Positions 44,261-55,639 of a DNA stretch of 64,000 nt are shown here, piece by piece. The notes beneath the pieces are model-generated. The model was not told where the DNA came from and did no database searches. It was given only the letters and a program-made list of their open reading frames with translations. The stretch spans positions 93,771,345 to 93,835,344 of the forward strand of contig JAVIAB010000124.1 in NCBI GenBank assembly GCA_032433765.1. Direction: 5' to 3'. Each line of letters begins with the position of its first letter. Within the stretch, counting starts at the first letter, position 1. The translations under genes and the position numbers were made by a program. The stretch comes from Megaustenia siamemsis (Eukaryota > Mollusca > Gastropoda > Stylommatophora > Ariophantidae).

Positions 44261-45720
44261 AAGAAATATACAATTAGAACTAGATATGCTAAGAGTAGAT
44301 AAACAGATGAGTGATAAATACAGCACGATATTACAAAATAGATATAATGCTATTGAGAAAATACAGGACATCCAGAAGCAGTGGGAAATGCTCAAACAAT
44401 CGATTCAACAAACATCAAAAGAAGTAATACCAGTGGCTAAAAGAATCAACAAAAAGAAATGGATGACAGAAGAAATATTACAACTAATGGACGAAAGTAA
44501 AAAACATAAGAAAGACGAACGGACATACACAATATTGCACAAAGAGATCCAAAACAAGTGCAGTGAAGCTAAGGAAGGATGGTTAAAACAGAAATGTGAA
44601 GAAATGGAAAAACTGCAAATGAAAGACTCAAAATGTATGCACAATCAGATAATGAATTAACAGGAAGAAAAGAAGTCAAAGTTTCAGGGTGTGTGAAATC
44701 AAAGGAAGGAAATATAATAATGGGACAGGAGAAGACAATGGAAAGATGGACAGAATATATCAGTCAACTCTATGATGATGAAAGACCAGAATTAAACAAT
44801 TCAAATGAAGACACAGGACCACCAATAATGCAGAGTGAAGTGGAGGACGCAATTCAACACATGAAAAGAGGCAAAGCTCCAGAACCTGACAATATAACAA
44901 TCGAAGAGATAAATGCTTTAGGAATGCTGGAAGTACAAGTCATAACAAAATTACTCAATGACATATATAACACTGGACACATACCCGAAGATCTACTAAA
45001 ATCTATCTTTGTAGCCATACCGAAGAAGTCAGGAGCCACTGATTGTGAAGACCATCGCACTATTAGTCTCATGAGCCATATGACTAAAATATTACTAAGA
45101 ATAATCATGAGACATGTAAGGAACAAAATAAAACCAGAAATAAGTGAGGAACAATGTGGATTTGTGGAAGGAAAGGGCACCAATAATGCAATATTCATCT
45201 TAAGAACATTGATAGAAAGATCTATAGAGGTAAAGAAAGATCTATATATGTGCTTTATAGAGTAAACGAAAGCATTTGACAAAGTAAAGCATGCGGAAAT
45301 AATCAATATGCTGGAGAAATTAAACATTGATGGCAAGGATCTGCGAATCATAAAAAAACATGTACTGGCAACAAAAAACAGCTATACGAATTAACAACCA
45401 AACAGGACAATGCCAATATATAAAGCAAGGAGTCTCAGACAAGGCTGTGTTCTGTCGCCGGATTTGGTTTCACTTTACAGTGAATATATTATGAGATCAA
45501 TAGTAGACAAAAAAGGAATTGAAGTCAACGGTCACAACATAAATAATTTGCGATATGCGGATGACACAGTCTTAATAGCAGAGACAGAGAATGAACTACA
45601 AGAAATGATAGACATAATGATAAAAGAAAGCAACATGAAAGGTCTCAATCTGAATAGTAAGAAAACAGAAGTAATGGTTATATCGAAGAAACAATCACCA
45701 CAATCATGCAGAATAAAAAA
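44260..45720 (+). pseudogene. RTE-1 reverse transcriptase domain
   Basis: After a Lys/Glu-rich linker (to 44658) the RT reads TMERWTEYISQLYDDERPEL, MKRGKAPEPDNITIEEINAL, IFVAIPKKSGATDCEDHRTI, MRHVRNKIKPEISEEQCGFV, then LYMCFIE with a TAA replacing the expected Tyr codon (45263-45265), TKAFDKVKH (motif A), LRQGCVLSPDL, and NNLRYADDTVLIAETENELQ (YADD, 45544-45603). A frameshift lies in the A-run near 45350. The domain is almost complete with few lesions. Confidence 0.9.
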
Positions 45721-45739
45721 TAAACGAGACAAATCTGAA

Positions 45740-46328
45740 ACAAGTGCAACGTTTCAAATACTTGGGCACAATAATAACATCAGATGGGAGATGCACCACA
45801 GAAATAAAAAGCAGAATATCTCAGGCCAAAGTGGCATTTCAGAAAATGAAAAATATCTTATGCAACAAATCTATGTCAATAAAAATGAGAAAGAGAGTTC
45901 ATCAGTGCTATATAGAACCAATTCTGACCTATGGAAGCGAATCATGGACAGTAGGCAAACAAATGAAAAGACGATTAGAGGCCACAGAGATGGGATTTCT
46001 CAGAAGAATGTTGAAAGTTCCATGGACAGCTAAAAAGACCAATGAGGAAGTTCTCAAAGAGGCCAACACAGAAAGGGAGCTCTTAAAAAACATCAGAAAG
46101 AAGCATTTAACATTTTTCTGGCACATCATGAGAAGAGGAAAGTTAGAATACTTGGTTACAACAGGCGAAATAAAAGGAAAGAGAGATCGCGGACGACAAA
46201 GAGAGAAAATACTGGATAGCTTGGTGTCATGGCATGGAAAACAGTCAACAACAGAACTGATACGATGCACTGTAGATAGAAGATTGTGGAGGGACAAGAT
46301 CACCTACGGCAACCGGTATGGCACATGA
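45740..46328 (+). CDS. RTE-1 C-terminal region
   Basis: A 194-codon open frame, separated from the RT frame by a shift near 45715-45745: RFKYLGTIITSDGRC, RKRVHQCYIEPILTYGSESW, LEATEMGFLRRMLKVPWTAK, MRRGKLEYLVTTGEIKGKRD. The same cassette occurs in all the RTE-1 3' copies of this window. Its role is the LINE C-terminal domain; no catalytic residues are expected. Confidence 0.85.
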
Positions 46329-46342
46329 TGATGATATGGTGC

Positions 46343-46750
46343 AGAAAAATAATGGACATTAGACAAGAAAACAGAACATAAAATTGCAGCCTTTGAAATG
46401 TGGATATATAAAAGAATAGGTAGAATTGGATGGAAAGAAAAGAAAACAAACGATGGAGTGTTAAAACAACTAAGAATGAAAAGAGAACTACTAAACACAA
46501 TTTAAACACGACAAATAAGATTTTTTGGGGGTGTTAAAAGACACAGCAGCCAACTAAAAGCAATCTTAGGAGAGAAATTACAGGGTAAAAGAGGCAGAGG
46601 AAAATCAAGATTAACATAGATGAGTAACATAACAAAATGGACGAGTCATCTTATGATAATATACACCATCAAAGCAAGAGTCACAGCGGAATGGCGCTCC
46701 ATGGTAGCTAACCTTTGATGCAGAGATGGCATTCAATGACGACGATGATA
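46343..46750 (+). mobile_element. RTE-3 LINE 3' end (right part of the interrupted element)
   Basis: Resumes with aGAAaaataatggacattag (AETWTLDKKT with an indel), FEMWIYKRIGRIGWKEKKTN, a frameshifted GKRGRGKSRLT, and a tail ending gagatggcattcaatgacga. It completes the element broken at 43087. Confidence 0.87.
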
Positions 46751-46899
46751 GCAGAACACGTCACAAGCTTCGATTGCTTTCATGGAAACCCTCTTAGCCT
46801 TTAATTCTGAGTAAAATAATAGTTAGCTGTAGCTATTGGAACGTGTGGCACTGTTTGCAACATTTTAAGAAGTGAAAATAAAACAAGACCTACAGAGCC

Positions 46900-48015
46900 C
46901 CTGCATTAAGTCAGTCTCAGGTACAAACATCACACTGCATATTTTCTGCAAGAAGTTTGGATTAGTTTACTTTAGTCAACAACAGATCATTCTCATTGCA
47001 CATCGGAGAAGTTCACAAGTGCTAAGATCTCTAACTAATTATGTCCCTCAGCATGCAGCGATAAACGACACCGACGTTGTGTTGGTTTATGAGCCTTCTT
47101 TCTCTTCTTGTCTAGAGCTCCAGCCTGACACCTCCACTTTGACTTGATATTTTGTACATGGTCGCAGATTATATTAATTTTTTTAATGTCAAGAGGAGGG
47201 CTCACAGAATGCCATCACGATCCCTCGTTCTTCTTCATGTCACATCAGTCAGACTGGCAAGTTTGCCAGCATGCTCGTTACAACTCATATAAATAGACGT
47301 TTGCCAGACTTGACCTGGTCAGAGACACTACTACTACCCTTCCAATCCGGCAATATGCTCAAGCATTCTCATCGAGCCACTAAGGAAACACTCATGCAAG
47401 CAAGCATGTGTCTCAAGCTATGACATTCTTTACTGACATCTGTAAATTTCATAGTCAAACGTCTTGAAAAAATTGCACAAGTATCACTGTATTTCTTTTC
47501 ATTTCTAGTACAACCTGATCCGTGAAGGCCCCATGAATCTCATTCCTACTGAATAATAGATCCATCTGTCAAAAATAATTGCGTCGCTCTCTTCAGTTCT
47601 CAAAAGTCAAGACCTTTACTTCTTTCTCACCGACCAAACGATTATGTTGTATGAATTCTATGTGTAGTTTTTTTACTACGGGAAAAACGTGGTACAATCT
47701 GATAGCACTCGTAACTATTCCTCCCCGGGTTCTATGTCCTCGACTGAACACTCTTGCAGAGCAACATCCACAACGTGCCTCATCCACGATTTTACCCATT
47801 TTAATCTTCTGCCTTTTGTACGCTTAAATTTACTGTATAACATAAGATGAATGCCCGCACTGATTCGGAGGCAAGCACGTGCTTTGCAAAGTCTTACTCT
47901 ATCTTTCACTGTGGGAAGATCAGGAGGTAACCATGACCCTGCAATCAGCTTTTTTGTGTATACCCAGAGATATGCGCATTGTCTCATTCTGTATCCTGTT
48001 GAAGACTATTTCAAG
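46900..48015 (-). pseudogene. LINE (I/jockey-type) RT end and RNase H remnant
   Basis: In minus-strand order: LNRIQNETMRISLGIHKKAD near 48010-47950 (the conserved LD.VQN.ALRI.LG segment after the RT), then a broken stretch, then SIYMSCNEHAGKLASLTDVT near 47300-47220, which resembles the GNE.AD.LA end of an RNase H domain. Many stops lie between. The ORFs on the + strand here (46872-47147, 47579-47827) are shadows. Confidence 0.5.
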
Positions 48016-48136
48016 TTCTCTTCATGGAATACTGTGTTCTCTAATAAAGGATGAATTCCGTAAAAATTTAAGCATAAACACATGAGTTTACAAAACAAAA
48101 GGAAATAGCTTCTCAAAGTCAATAATCATGGAATCA

Positions 48137-48697
48137 GACTGTTTCATCAGACTAGTTGTAACTGATTGTTTCACCAGACAAGTTGTAACTGATTGTTTCA
48201 TCAGACAAGTTGTAACTGATTGTTTCACCAGACAAGTTGTAACAGATTCTTTCATCAGACAAGTTGTAACTGATTGTTTCATCAGACAAGTTATAACAGA
48301 TTGTTTCACCAGACAAGTTGTAACCGATTGTTTCATCAGACAAGTTATAACAGATTGTTTCATCAGAAAAGTTGTAACAGATTGTTTCACCAGACAAGTT
48401 GTAACAGATTGTTTCATCAGACAAGTTATAACAGATTGTTTCACCAGACAAGTTATAACAGATTGTTTCATCAGACAAGTTGTAACCGATTGTTTCATCA
48501 GACAAGTTATAACAGATTGTTTCACCAGACAAGTTGTAACAGATTGTTTCACCAGACAAGTTGTAACCGATTGTTTCACCAGACAGGTTGTAACTGATTG
48601 TTTCATCAGACAAGTTGTAACAGATTGTTTCATCAGACAAGTTGTAACCGATTGTTTCACCAGACAAGTTGTAAAGATTGTTTCATCAGATAAGTTG
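48137..48697. repeat. 27-bp minisatellite, about 21 copies
   Basis: Unit gattgtttcaccagacaagttgtaact with catcag/caccag and gtaact/ataaca/gtaacc variants. Since 27 is a multiple of 3 and the unit lacks stops in several frames, it produces 107-190-codon ORFs on both strands that have no other support as genes. Confidence 0.96.
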
Positions 48698-48799
48698 TAA
48701 CCTTAAATAAACTAAATTAGTAAACAATCATGCGTCCACTAACGCAGGAGGAGATCAACACCTTCTTTGCGAAAGCTCTGATTAACTAATTACTACATC

Positions 48800-50108
48800 A
48801 ATCTTGGGCAGATGGTGCTCGTAAGCCTGGGAGGGCCGACCATCTAAGGGCAGAATCCCCCTACAGAAAAGACAATCTGCTGCCTTGCAGGAAGATTGGG
48901 GACAATCAAAGGCTAAGGAAAGCAAACCTGAAAAAATGTTGGCTGAAATCTGATGCACTGGGCCTCTGGCACAGAACACAGTGCAACGTTTTAACAAGTA
49001 ATCAATCAGACTGGATCAAACAGACTCTAATTATGATAGAAACTACCGCTGACCGGAAAGGCTTCAAGAAACAGCTGAATATAATACACTGGAATGCGGA
49101 GGGCACATACCACAAAAAACAAGCTCTAACAATCAGACTAGCAGAGGAGGAGATAGACGTTGCCTGCATCCAGGAAACTCATCTTAATCCTCAGCACAGA
49201 TTTATGATCAGGGGTTACCAAACATTTAGACAAGACTGGGAAAATCACAAGGGTGGAATTCTTATACTTATTAAAAATTCCATCCCAGCAAAACTGATAG
49301 ATGTAGTCACAAACGGGGAGGCAGAGATCATTGGTACAGACCCTTACATTAACTCCGCTAGTATAAGGATATTTAATATATACTGTCCAAATGACAAATA
49401 CTGAAGCTGGAGTAAATGGAAATAACACCGTCAAAAATGTCTGGTAGTAGGAGACTTTAACAGCCACTCTGAAAGATGGGGATATAAGGAGTCCAATGTT
49501 CAAAGTGAAGAAGTGGAAGAATGGGAAATAGACAACAACCTATTCCTCATAAACTCTAGGGAGGACGCCCCAACCTTCTACTCAAGAAGATAGAAAACAA
49601 CTTCCACTCCCGACCTAGCATTTGCAACTGGAGACATATCTATCAAAATAACCAGAAAAGTGCTCAACCAACTTGGAGACAGTGATCATAGACCAGTTAA
49701 ACTTTCAGTAGCTCTGCTCACAAACAGGATTTGCAAATACCTCTTTCCCGCTGGAACTATAAGAGAGCAGATTGGGCAAAGCTTGCCATGCTCACTGATG
49801 CATATACTGCGCCTATCAACACCCACGAAAAGAAGGTCAATAACATGATAGAGCGGTTAACAAATGGAATCCTGAGAGCTGCTAAAGAATCAATTCCTAG
49901 AGAAGCAAGAAGAAACTACAAGCCAACTGGAGCAAGGAAATACAAAGACTAGAAGAGGAACTGGACTCTGCCAGAGAAGTAGCTGAAACATCACACAGCA
50001 CAGAGAGCAACATTGCCTACAAAGCAGCCTCGGCCAAATACAGACGTGAGGTCCATGATATCAGCAAGACAGAGCTGGATAGACAAGACAGAGAGCCTTA
50101 ATCTAGAC
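48800..50108 (+). mobile_element. APE-type LINE (jockey/CR1-like): 5' region and endonuclease, left of a hAT insertion
   Basis: The endonuclease reads QLNIIHWNAEGTYHKKQALT, EEIDVACIQETHLNPQHRF (catalytic Glu), GGILILIKNSIPAK, ASIRIFNIYCPNDKY, VVGDFNSHSERWGYK, STPDLAFATGDIS and GDSDHRPVKLS (SDH), 49070-49700. Stops occur at 49402 and about 49593. The region 48805-49032 upstream is repeated in inverse orientation at 56545-56822. After 50100 the ORF is interrupted by the hAT element and resumes at 52296. The family differs from the RTE groups by its IHWNAEG start. Confidence 0.87.
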
Positions 50109-50689
50109 CAGGGATGGCCAATTAGGTGCCCGCGGGCCACGTCCTTTTTGTGGCCTGCGGCGGATAAAAAATAAAATCAGTTTGCATTGAGCAAAATGTC
50201 CTGGGTAAAATTGATTAAAAATGTGTTACATTAACTTCTACCGTGGAGAAAGCTAACTCAAATATTCCCTAGTAGACCTATGTTTAAAACTCGGAACACT
50301 CTAGTAGTTAGTTTGACGTCGACTTCCCGTCATTCCCAGCCCATCCTTTTTTCCCTTTTGATCATCCTGCGACCGACTTAAACAAAGGAAGAAGCCAACG
50401 AATGGTTCTAGAGCCGACTCTCGGTTCGGCGAGTTCAAAAAGTTTCCGCCAAGAAATACCGTCAGTCACCCACCTCCTCCACCCCAACACATTCACCTCA
50501 CAATTATTTTACTTTCAGTTTCTTTCTCTCCAATCCTCTTTTCATCAGTCAAAATTATATATCCGATCTGATCATTCTGATTTTGTCGAGTTACAGTGAA
50601 CAGTTCCATTTTAACAGGAAACAGTGCTATTGTTGTAATCTGTGTTTTCATTGTCTGTTGCTTCGGTCGTGGTATAATATGAACAATAA

Positions 50690-50890
50690 ACGTCAATTAA
50701 ATGAAAAAATCAAATTTTTTCATGAGAAATGGGAACATGATTTTTTTATTTATCAACAATAAGGATAGCAAACCGCAGTGCCTTGTGTGTTTGCAAGTGT
50801 TGTCTGTAAATAAATAGTATAATCTTAAACGGCATTACACACAGCATCACGCCGCTAAATACAAGGACTACATTGGTACAATACGTTCTA
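50690..50890 (+). pseudogene. hAT transposase N-terminal BED zinc-finger remnant
   Basis: MNNKRQLNEKIKFFHEKWEH, then in a shifted frame NKDSKPQCLVCLQVLSVNK, a stop, and YNLKRHYTQHHAAKYKDY. The C..C...H...H spacing is that of a BED finger. A stop and at least one frameshift are present. Confidence 0.7.
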
Positions 50891-51135
50891 CACTTGTGTG
50901 CGATTTGAAAAAAAAGGTTATTGTTTTTACTATCTTAACAACAAAACAAACACGTTCCTTAATGGCATCGTTTGTTGTAAGCGCAGAGATAGCGAAATAA
51001 AAAAAAAATCATTATGTGACGGTGACTCCATTGCCCAGCATTACACTGCATTACACACCAGGAGGCGCTGTGTGACAAGATTCTAGACGTGGAGGATGTT
51101 ATGAAAACTGATAAATTTAATAAAAGGCGGGAATC

Positions 51136-52016
51136 TGTCTTTGACACACCGACAGTTTATAAATTTTCTATTAGAAGTTGAAGCGGAATATGGCGATCTG
51201 GTGCTCTACACACAAGTACGCTGGGTAAGCAGAGGGAATTGTTTGAAGCGGTTTTTTGCTTTGAGAAACGAGATAAAGCAGTTTTTAGAGAAACATGATA
51301 CCAACAAAGAACTGATCAGAAAAATGTCTGATCCACATTTTAACAGCGTATTGGCCTTTTTAACTGATATCACCCAGCACATGAATGAACTCAACGTGAA
51401 GCTACAGGGACGTTCCCAAACAGTCTCAGATTTGGCAGGACACCTAGATGGATTTATAAGTCAACTAAAAGTTTTTAGCTTTAACCTGGCCAAAGAGAAC
51501 TTCATTCATTTTCCTTCATGCAAAGAATTGATTGAGGAGCGCAGTGACACTGATTTCAGATTTTCTGTATTAATGTTAGACAAACTATTGGAGCAATTCA
51601 ATGAACGATTTTCTGACTTCAGAGGTATACGACCAGAACTGGCATTGTTTAACAACCCTATGAAGTGTGACATTTTCCAACAACATGACACTTTTTAGTT
51701 GGAGTTATGTAACCTCCAAAGTGACCCCTTTTTCCAATCAAGGATGGGGATGGAGATAGGAGTTGACTTTTGGAAACTTGTGCTACAGGAAAAATATCCC
51801 GCATTAAGTGATTTCAGTTTGAAAATTACTTCTATGTTCGGAAGCACATATATATGTGAATGCGCTTTTTCAACAATGAAGGAGATTAAATCGTCACAAT
51901 GAAACCGACTCACTGATGGCCACCTTCAGGATTTATTACGATTATCATCATCATCTTTACACATTGACTTTGATGAACTTGTTGCTGCACATGAACGTCC
52001 ACATTGTTCTCATTAA
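51136..52016 (+). pseudogene. hAT transposase C-terminal region (GTF2IRD2-like type)
   Basis: Open for 185 codons: HRQFINFLLEVEAEYGDLVL, YTQVRWVSRGNCLKRFFALR (the catalytic-domain segment with RW.SRG), FLTDITQHMNELNVKLQGRS, then TAG at 51696-51698, then LELCNLQSDPFFQSR, FGSTYICECAFSTMKEIKSS (the dimerisation motif) and, past another stop, LTDGHLQDLLRL to the end. The type is the one domesticated in GTF2IRD2-like vertebrate proteins. The segment between the BED finger and THRQF is missing, so most of the catalytic core is deleted. Confidence 0.85.
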
Positions 52017-52295
52017 GGTTTGTTACATGTCAACTTTAAAATGACCTAACTAATCCATGTTTGTTAAACAATATGAATAGCAAATTTTATTCATTTTTAT
52101 AAATCAACTAGGCACTCTTTTGCAATTAAAAGATTTATGTAAGCAAATAATGCCGATAAATAACAAAAATATTACCTTCAAACAAATGCCAAGGTTATTT
52201 GCATTGATGTTGTTATGTGTATGGCCCGCCACAACAAAAAAATAATAAAAAAGTGGCCCGCCATTTGAAAGTAATTGGCCATCCCTGATCTAGAC

Positions 52296-52942
52296 AAAAA
52301 TGGTCATAACCAATGGAAACTTGCGAAAGCTCTGAGCGACGAAAACTACTGCCGACCTCCAATAGCATTAACACACAATCAGAACCTCCTCACAGACAAA
52401 AGGGCAGCAAATCTACTGATAGAGACTTACAAAAACATTAGTAGAATAAACATTCCAATAGACAAACAGAAAGCTGCAAGACGGGAAAACCAAGATGCAA
52501 AACACATGCCTTCAGCACCAGAAGAGCATCAGACGACCATCTTTGCTCTAACTGAATTAGATGTTGCCCTCAAAGGATTGAAGCTAAAAAATTCCCCTGG
52601 TAAAGATGGAATCTCCAACGAAATGCTCCTAAATCTGGGACAGAAAGCCAAGAGCCAGCTTCTAAGGATAATAAATGCTAGCTGGAAGAGAAGTCGTGTA
52701 CCGGCAATCTGGAAGGAAGCTATTATGGTGCCCATCCTCAAGCGTGGAAAAGATCCACTAGACCCAAGTAGCTATAGACCAATTAGCCTACTGAGCTGCC
52801 TGAGTAAACTCATGGAAAGGCTGGTTAACAGAAGACTTATGTGGCATTTGGAGACAAAACAACAAATCGTACCACAACAAAGTGGCTTTCATCAGCACAG
52901 ATCAACTGAAGACCTGGTCACCTACACCGCACAGGAAATATA
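52296..52942 (+). pseudogene. APE-type LINE, RT N-half, right of the hAT insertion
   Basis: A 222-codon frame: LDKNGHNQWKLAKALSDENY, RAANLLIETYKNISRINIPI, LKGLKLKNSPGKDGISNEML, IWKEAIMVPILKRGKDPLDP, SSYRPISLLSCLSKLMERLV, PQQSGFHQHRSTEDLVTYTA. These are RT motifs 0 to 2a. The element ends before motif A at 52942, where RTE-3 sequence begins. Confidence 0.88.
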
Positions 52943-53893
52943 GAGAGCAATTTGGATTCAGGAAAAAACAGTGGGAGAAAAGAAACCATATTTAGCAAGA
53001 GGACATTGATGAAAAGTACGTAGAAGTAAACAAACCAATATGTCCCAGCTTCATAGACTACACCAAAACTTTCGATAGAATACACCATAATCAACTTATA
53101 GACTGCCTAAAAGATATAAATCTGGACAACACAAACATACGACTAATATGTAATTTGTACTGGGAGCAAACAGCAATAATAAAATATAACAAGGAGAACT
53201 TTACAACCATTGATATAAAAAGAGGAGTAAGACAAGGATGCATCCTATCACCAAGCTCGTTCAATCTATACACTGAGCAAATCTTTAAAAACATCACAGA
53301 GATGCCAGACTTAAACATTAATGGAAAGATAATCAATAATCTAAGATATGCTGATGATACTGTACTAGGTACAAATAATAATACATAAATATTATTATAT
53401 GGGGAACTTCCGAGGCGATAATAGGGAATAATAGAACAAAGAAGTATGTATTAGCACTCGGAAAAATTGACAGACAAACAACAATAGAAAAAAACGAAGA
53501 ACAACATTAAAAGTTCTATTATTCCCTGATACTGTACTACTAGCAGAAAATCCTGAAGATCTACAACAATTACTTAATAAATAATGTAATAAACATGACA
53601 AGCAAAAAATATTGACTAAATATGAATATCAACAAGACTAAAACTATGATCATAAACAAAGAAAATTCTCAAGACCTACAATTAAATATCAATGTTGAAA
53701 GAATGCATCTGGAGACAGTTCAGCGCTATAACTAACTGGGACATACTATAACCAGTTATGGAAAATGTACAAATGAAATAAACAAAAAAATAGATATGGC
53801 AAAAAGTAATTTTAATGCCATGAAAAATATACTAACATCAAAACAAATAACACCAGGGCTAAACCTAAGAAGAACAAAATGTTACATTTGTAT
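52943..53893 (+). mobile_element. RTE-3 LINE, RT region, carrying a 159-bp insert
   Basis: Starts EQFGFRK and continues FIDYTKTFDRIHHNQLIDCL, LICNLYWEQTAIIKYNKENF, RGVRQGCILSPSSFNLYTEQ and NNLRYADDTVL (53340-53366). After the insert come LAENPEDLQQLL, then the SYNYLGH region (53720-53760) and MKNILTSKQITPGLNLR. It is truncated at about 53893 and joined at its 5' side to a different LINE. Stops show it is inactive. Confidence 0.87.
53368..53526. mobile_element. 159-bp insert with 13-bp target duplication and internal inverted repeat
   Basis: tgatactgtacta is duplicated at 53355-53367 and 53527-53539. Inside, gggaataatagaac (53424-53437) is the exact complement of gttctattattccc (53513-53526). 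No coding capacity. Type unknown. Confidence 0.75.
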
Positions 53894-54630
53894 GGAGGAT
53901 TAAGTACCGTAACAAAATCAAATTTAATGTACAAGTACTTGCTGGCAAAACATGTAATTGATTACCGTTTTAACTGTCTTTTTCAATCCGCACTGAGATT
54001 TAACTACAATCTGCATGATTTTAACACTTAATTATATACATAAACGACTGTGTTGCTTTTTGGGTTGAAATAAACTAATGATCAAACAACTATCTCAGAG
54101 AAAACATTAACATATGTGATGACCAGTACTTAATGCCAGAAATAAGTATCATAAGCAAATCTACGCATTTGTTAAAGCTACCCATTACTGCCATACCAAA
54201 TGTCAAAGCGGTAGTGATCATTAAATAATAAAGTAGTTATTAATAGTAGTAAATATAACATTTTATAATAATCGAATAAGGAAACATTGTTTGTTCAATC
54301 TTAACGCGCATGCGTTCCAAGTTTATATGCATTGTTCTGTTTGATACATTGGCCTGAATCAAACAAGTGTTATGTAGTCTGCTTACAGTTGATTTAATTA
54401 ATTATTAATCATAAGCTGAACTCACTTCAGTAACACGTCACCCATGCTATATAAATGCTGCATTTCAAGAATTAAATTGTCCGTTTTTAACTTTGTCTGG
54501 ATCACTGGTGGAGTGGAACACTTAGAATGAGTACATGTGTGGATGCATCATATTAGTTGACATTTCGTTTCTGTCACGTTATTTGGTTCCTCCCTTGCCG
54601 TAGACAGCAACTAAGGCAGAGACCATAACT
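53894..54630. other. AT-rich intergenic stretch
   Basis: No recognised gene or repeat. Confidence 0.45.
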
Positions 54631-54639
54631 CTTCATGTC

Positions 54640-54900
54640 TGACAATTCACTTCATGTCTTGTAGTTCTTGTTTTGTTCTCAAGCCCATTCTTGAGCCTTT
54701 TCTATAAACTTCTTAGAGTAAACTTTCTTTTGGTCACCCATGTTTTCTTTTGCCACCAGTTTCACACGTAAATACCTGCTGTGTGAGCCTCTTGTCCATT
54801 CTGAGAACATGGGCTTTTCTTATCCGTACATAGCTTGACACGATCTCTTTGTTTCTTGACTTCCTCACAATTTCATTGATGCTTGGTTGCTTGCCTTCGC
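54640..54900 (-). mobile_element. LINE C-terminal scrap
   Basis: Minus translation HVLRMDKRLTQQVFTCETGG then KRKHG, the GH..R......L......GKRKRGRP motif of LINE C-termini. A stop follows. Confidence 0.5.
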
Positions 54901-55358
54901 CCAATGACTAAAGGAGTACACCTCCTCGTCATCCGCCCTTAAAAGGACTTTAAATGGGCGTGTCTGCGTTGTGTTGTGGTTTGTAGTATAACTGTGATGT
55001 TTGCCCTTTTCTGCCCAACACATTCGACTTCAGTATAATTTCATTGATGTAAAGTCTCTTCATTTTATGTTTACAAATCTTATTTCTATCCGGAAAGAAC
55101 ATTTAATTCCCATCTATTTTTTTTTAGCAATTTGAAGAACTGTTATCTCGATTAGCAATCATGTTTTCTTTCAAAAATTCTCTCTCCAATGGTTCTTCTT
55201 CTTGTTCTTATTTCCTTCTTTATTTACCTTTTAGCGTAGAACAGAGGTATAGTTCTTGTTTTGGCTCAAAACTGCTGTTGGCACTTAGGTTTCACTTTGC
55301 TTCCATCAATCATTTTGTTCGTAGTCGGCTCCTAGATTCTGGTGAATATTGATCTTTC
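54901..55358. other. Unassigned intergenic stretch
   Basis: No recognised gene or repeat. The short ORF at 55161-55352 is not supported. Confidence 0.4.
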
Positions 55359-55372
55359 TTACCACGTGGCCA

Positions 55373-55625
55373 GGGAACCGCGATAGCTCAGTGATTAGTG
55401 AACTGGACTACAAAGGACACGAGTAGGTTCGATCTCAACCGACGGCTTCCGGTTCACCCAGCCTTTAATGGGTACCGGATATTTTTCTGGGAAAGCAAAG
55501 CGGCACGGGCGTAATACCGACCACATTACCCCAAAAATCATGTGCCGAAGGTCTGTAAAATTTATGGTCACTAACACCATATTCCCCATACACCACATGG
55601 CGTGAGGTGGGTACCTTAATTTACT
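55373..55625 (+). mobile_element. SINE-A, full-length reference copy
   Basis: tRNA-like head with gatagctcagtgattagtg (A box) and aggttcgatctc (B box), then cggcttccggttcacccagc, ggtaccggatatttttctgg, cgtaataccgaccacattac, ggtcactaacaccatattcc and a ttactttacc tail. A 14-bp direct repeat with one mismatch flanks it (ttaccacgtggcca 55359-55372; ttaccacttggcca 55626-55639). The A and B boxes form an internal RNA polymerase III promoter. Confidence 0.92.
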
Positions 55626-55639
55626 TTACCACTTGGCCA

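Larger units (their letters stand above)
43088..46333 (+). mobile_element. RTE-1 LINE, near-complete copy, 9-bp target duplication
   Basis: The 3,246-bp element is flanked by atatggtgc (43079-43087 and 46334-46342), so both ends are defined. It has a 5' region with an ORF (43100-43515), APE endonuclease, RT, the C-terminal cassette, and a short (ATG)n 3' end instead of poly(A), as expected for RTE/BovB-like LINEs. It interrupts an RTE-3 element exactly within codons for FLYGAETW. Coding parts carry a few stops and frameshifts (details in separate entries), so it is probably inactive but young. Confidence 0.93.
50109..52287 (+). mobile_element. hAT-superfamily DNA transposon, 2,179 bp, perfect TIRs and 8-bp target duplication
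   Basis: The ends are cagggatggccaatta and its exact complement taattggccatccctg. The 8-bp repeat atctagac flanks it (50101-50108 and 52288-52295), matching the nTCTAGAn preference known for Ac-type hAT elements. It interrupts a LINE ORF. The coding content is a BED-finger remnant and the C-terminal two thirds of a transposase. Sub-terminal copies of ggcccgc/gcgggcc give extended, imperfect terminal complementarity. Confidence 0.96.

Noticed and set aside
46872..47147. 91-codon + strand ORF as a host gene
   Set aside because: The opposite strand carries LINE RT-end and RNase H motifs, so the + ORF is best read as a shadow.
55373..55460. A tRNA gene, suggested by good A and B boxes
   Set aside because: The remaining cloverleaf does not fold, the sequence continues into a SINE body, and several dispersed copies with target duplications exist.
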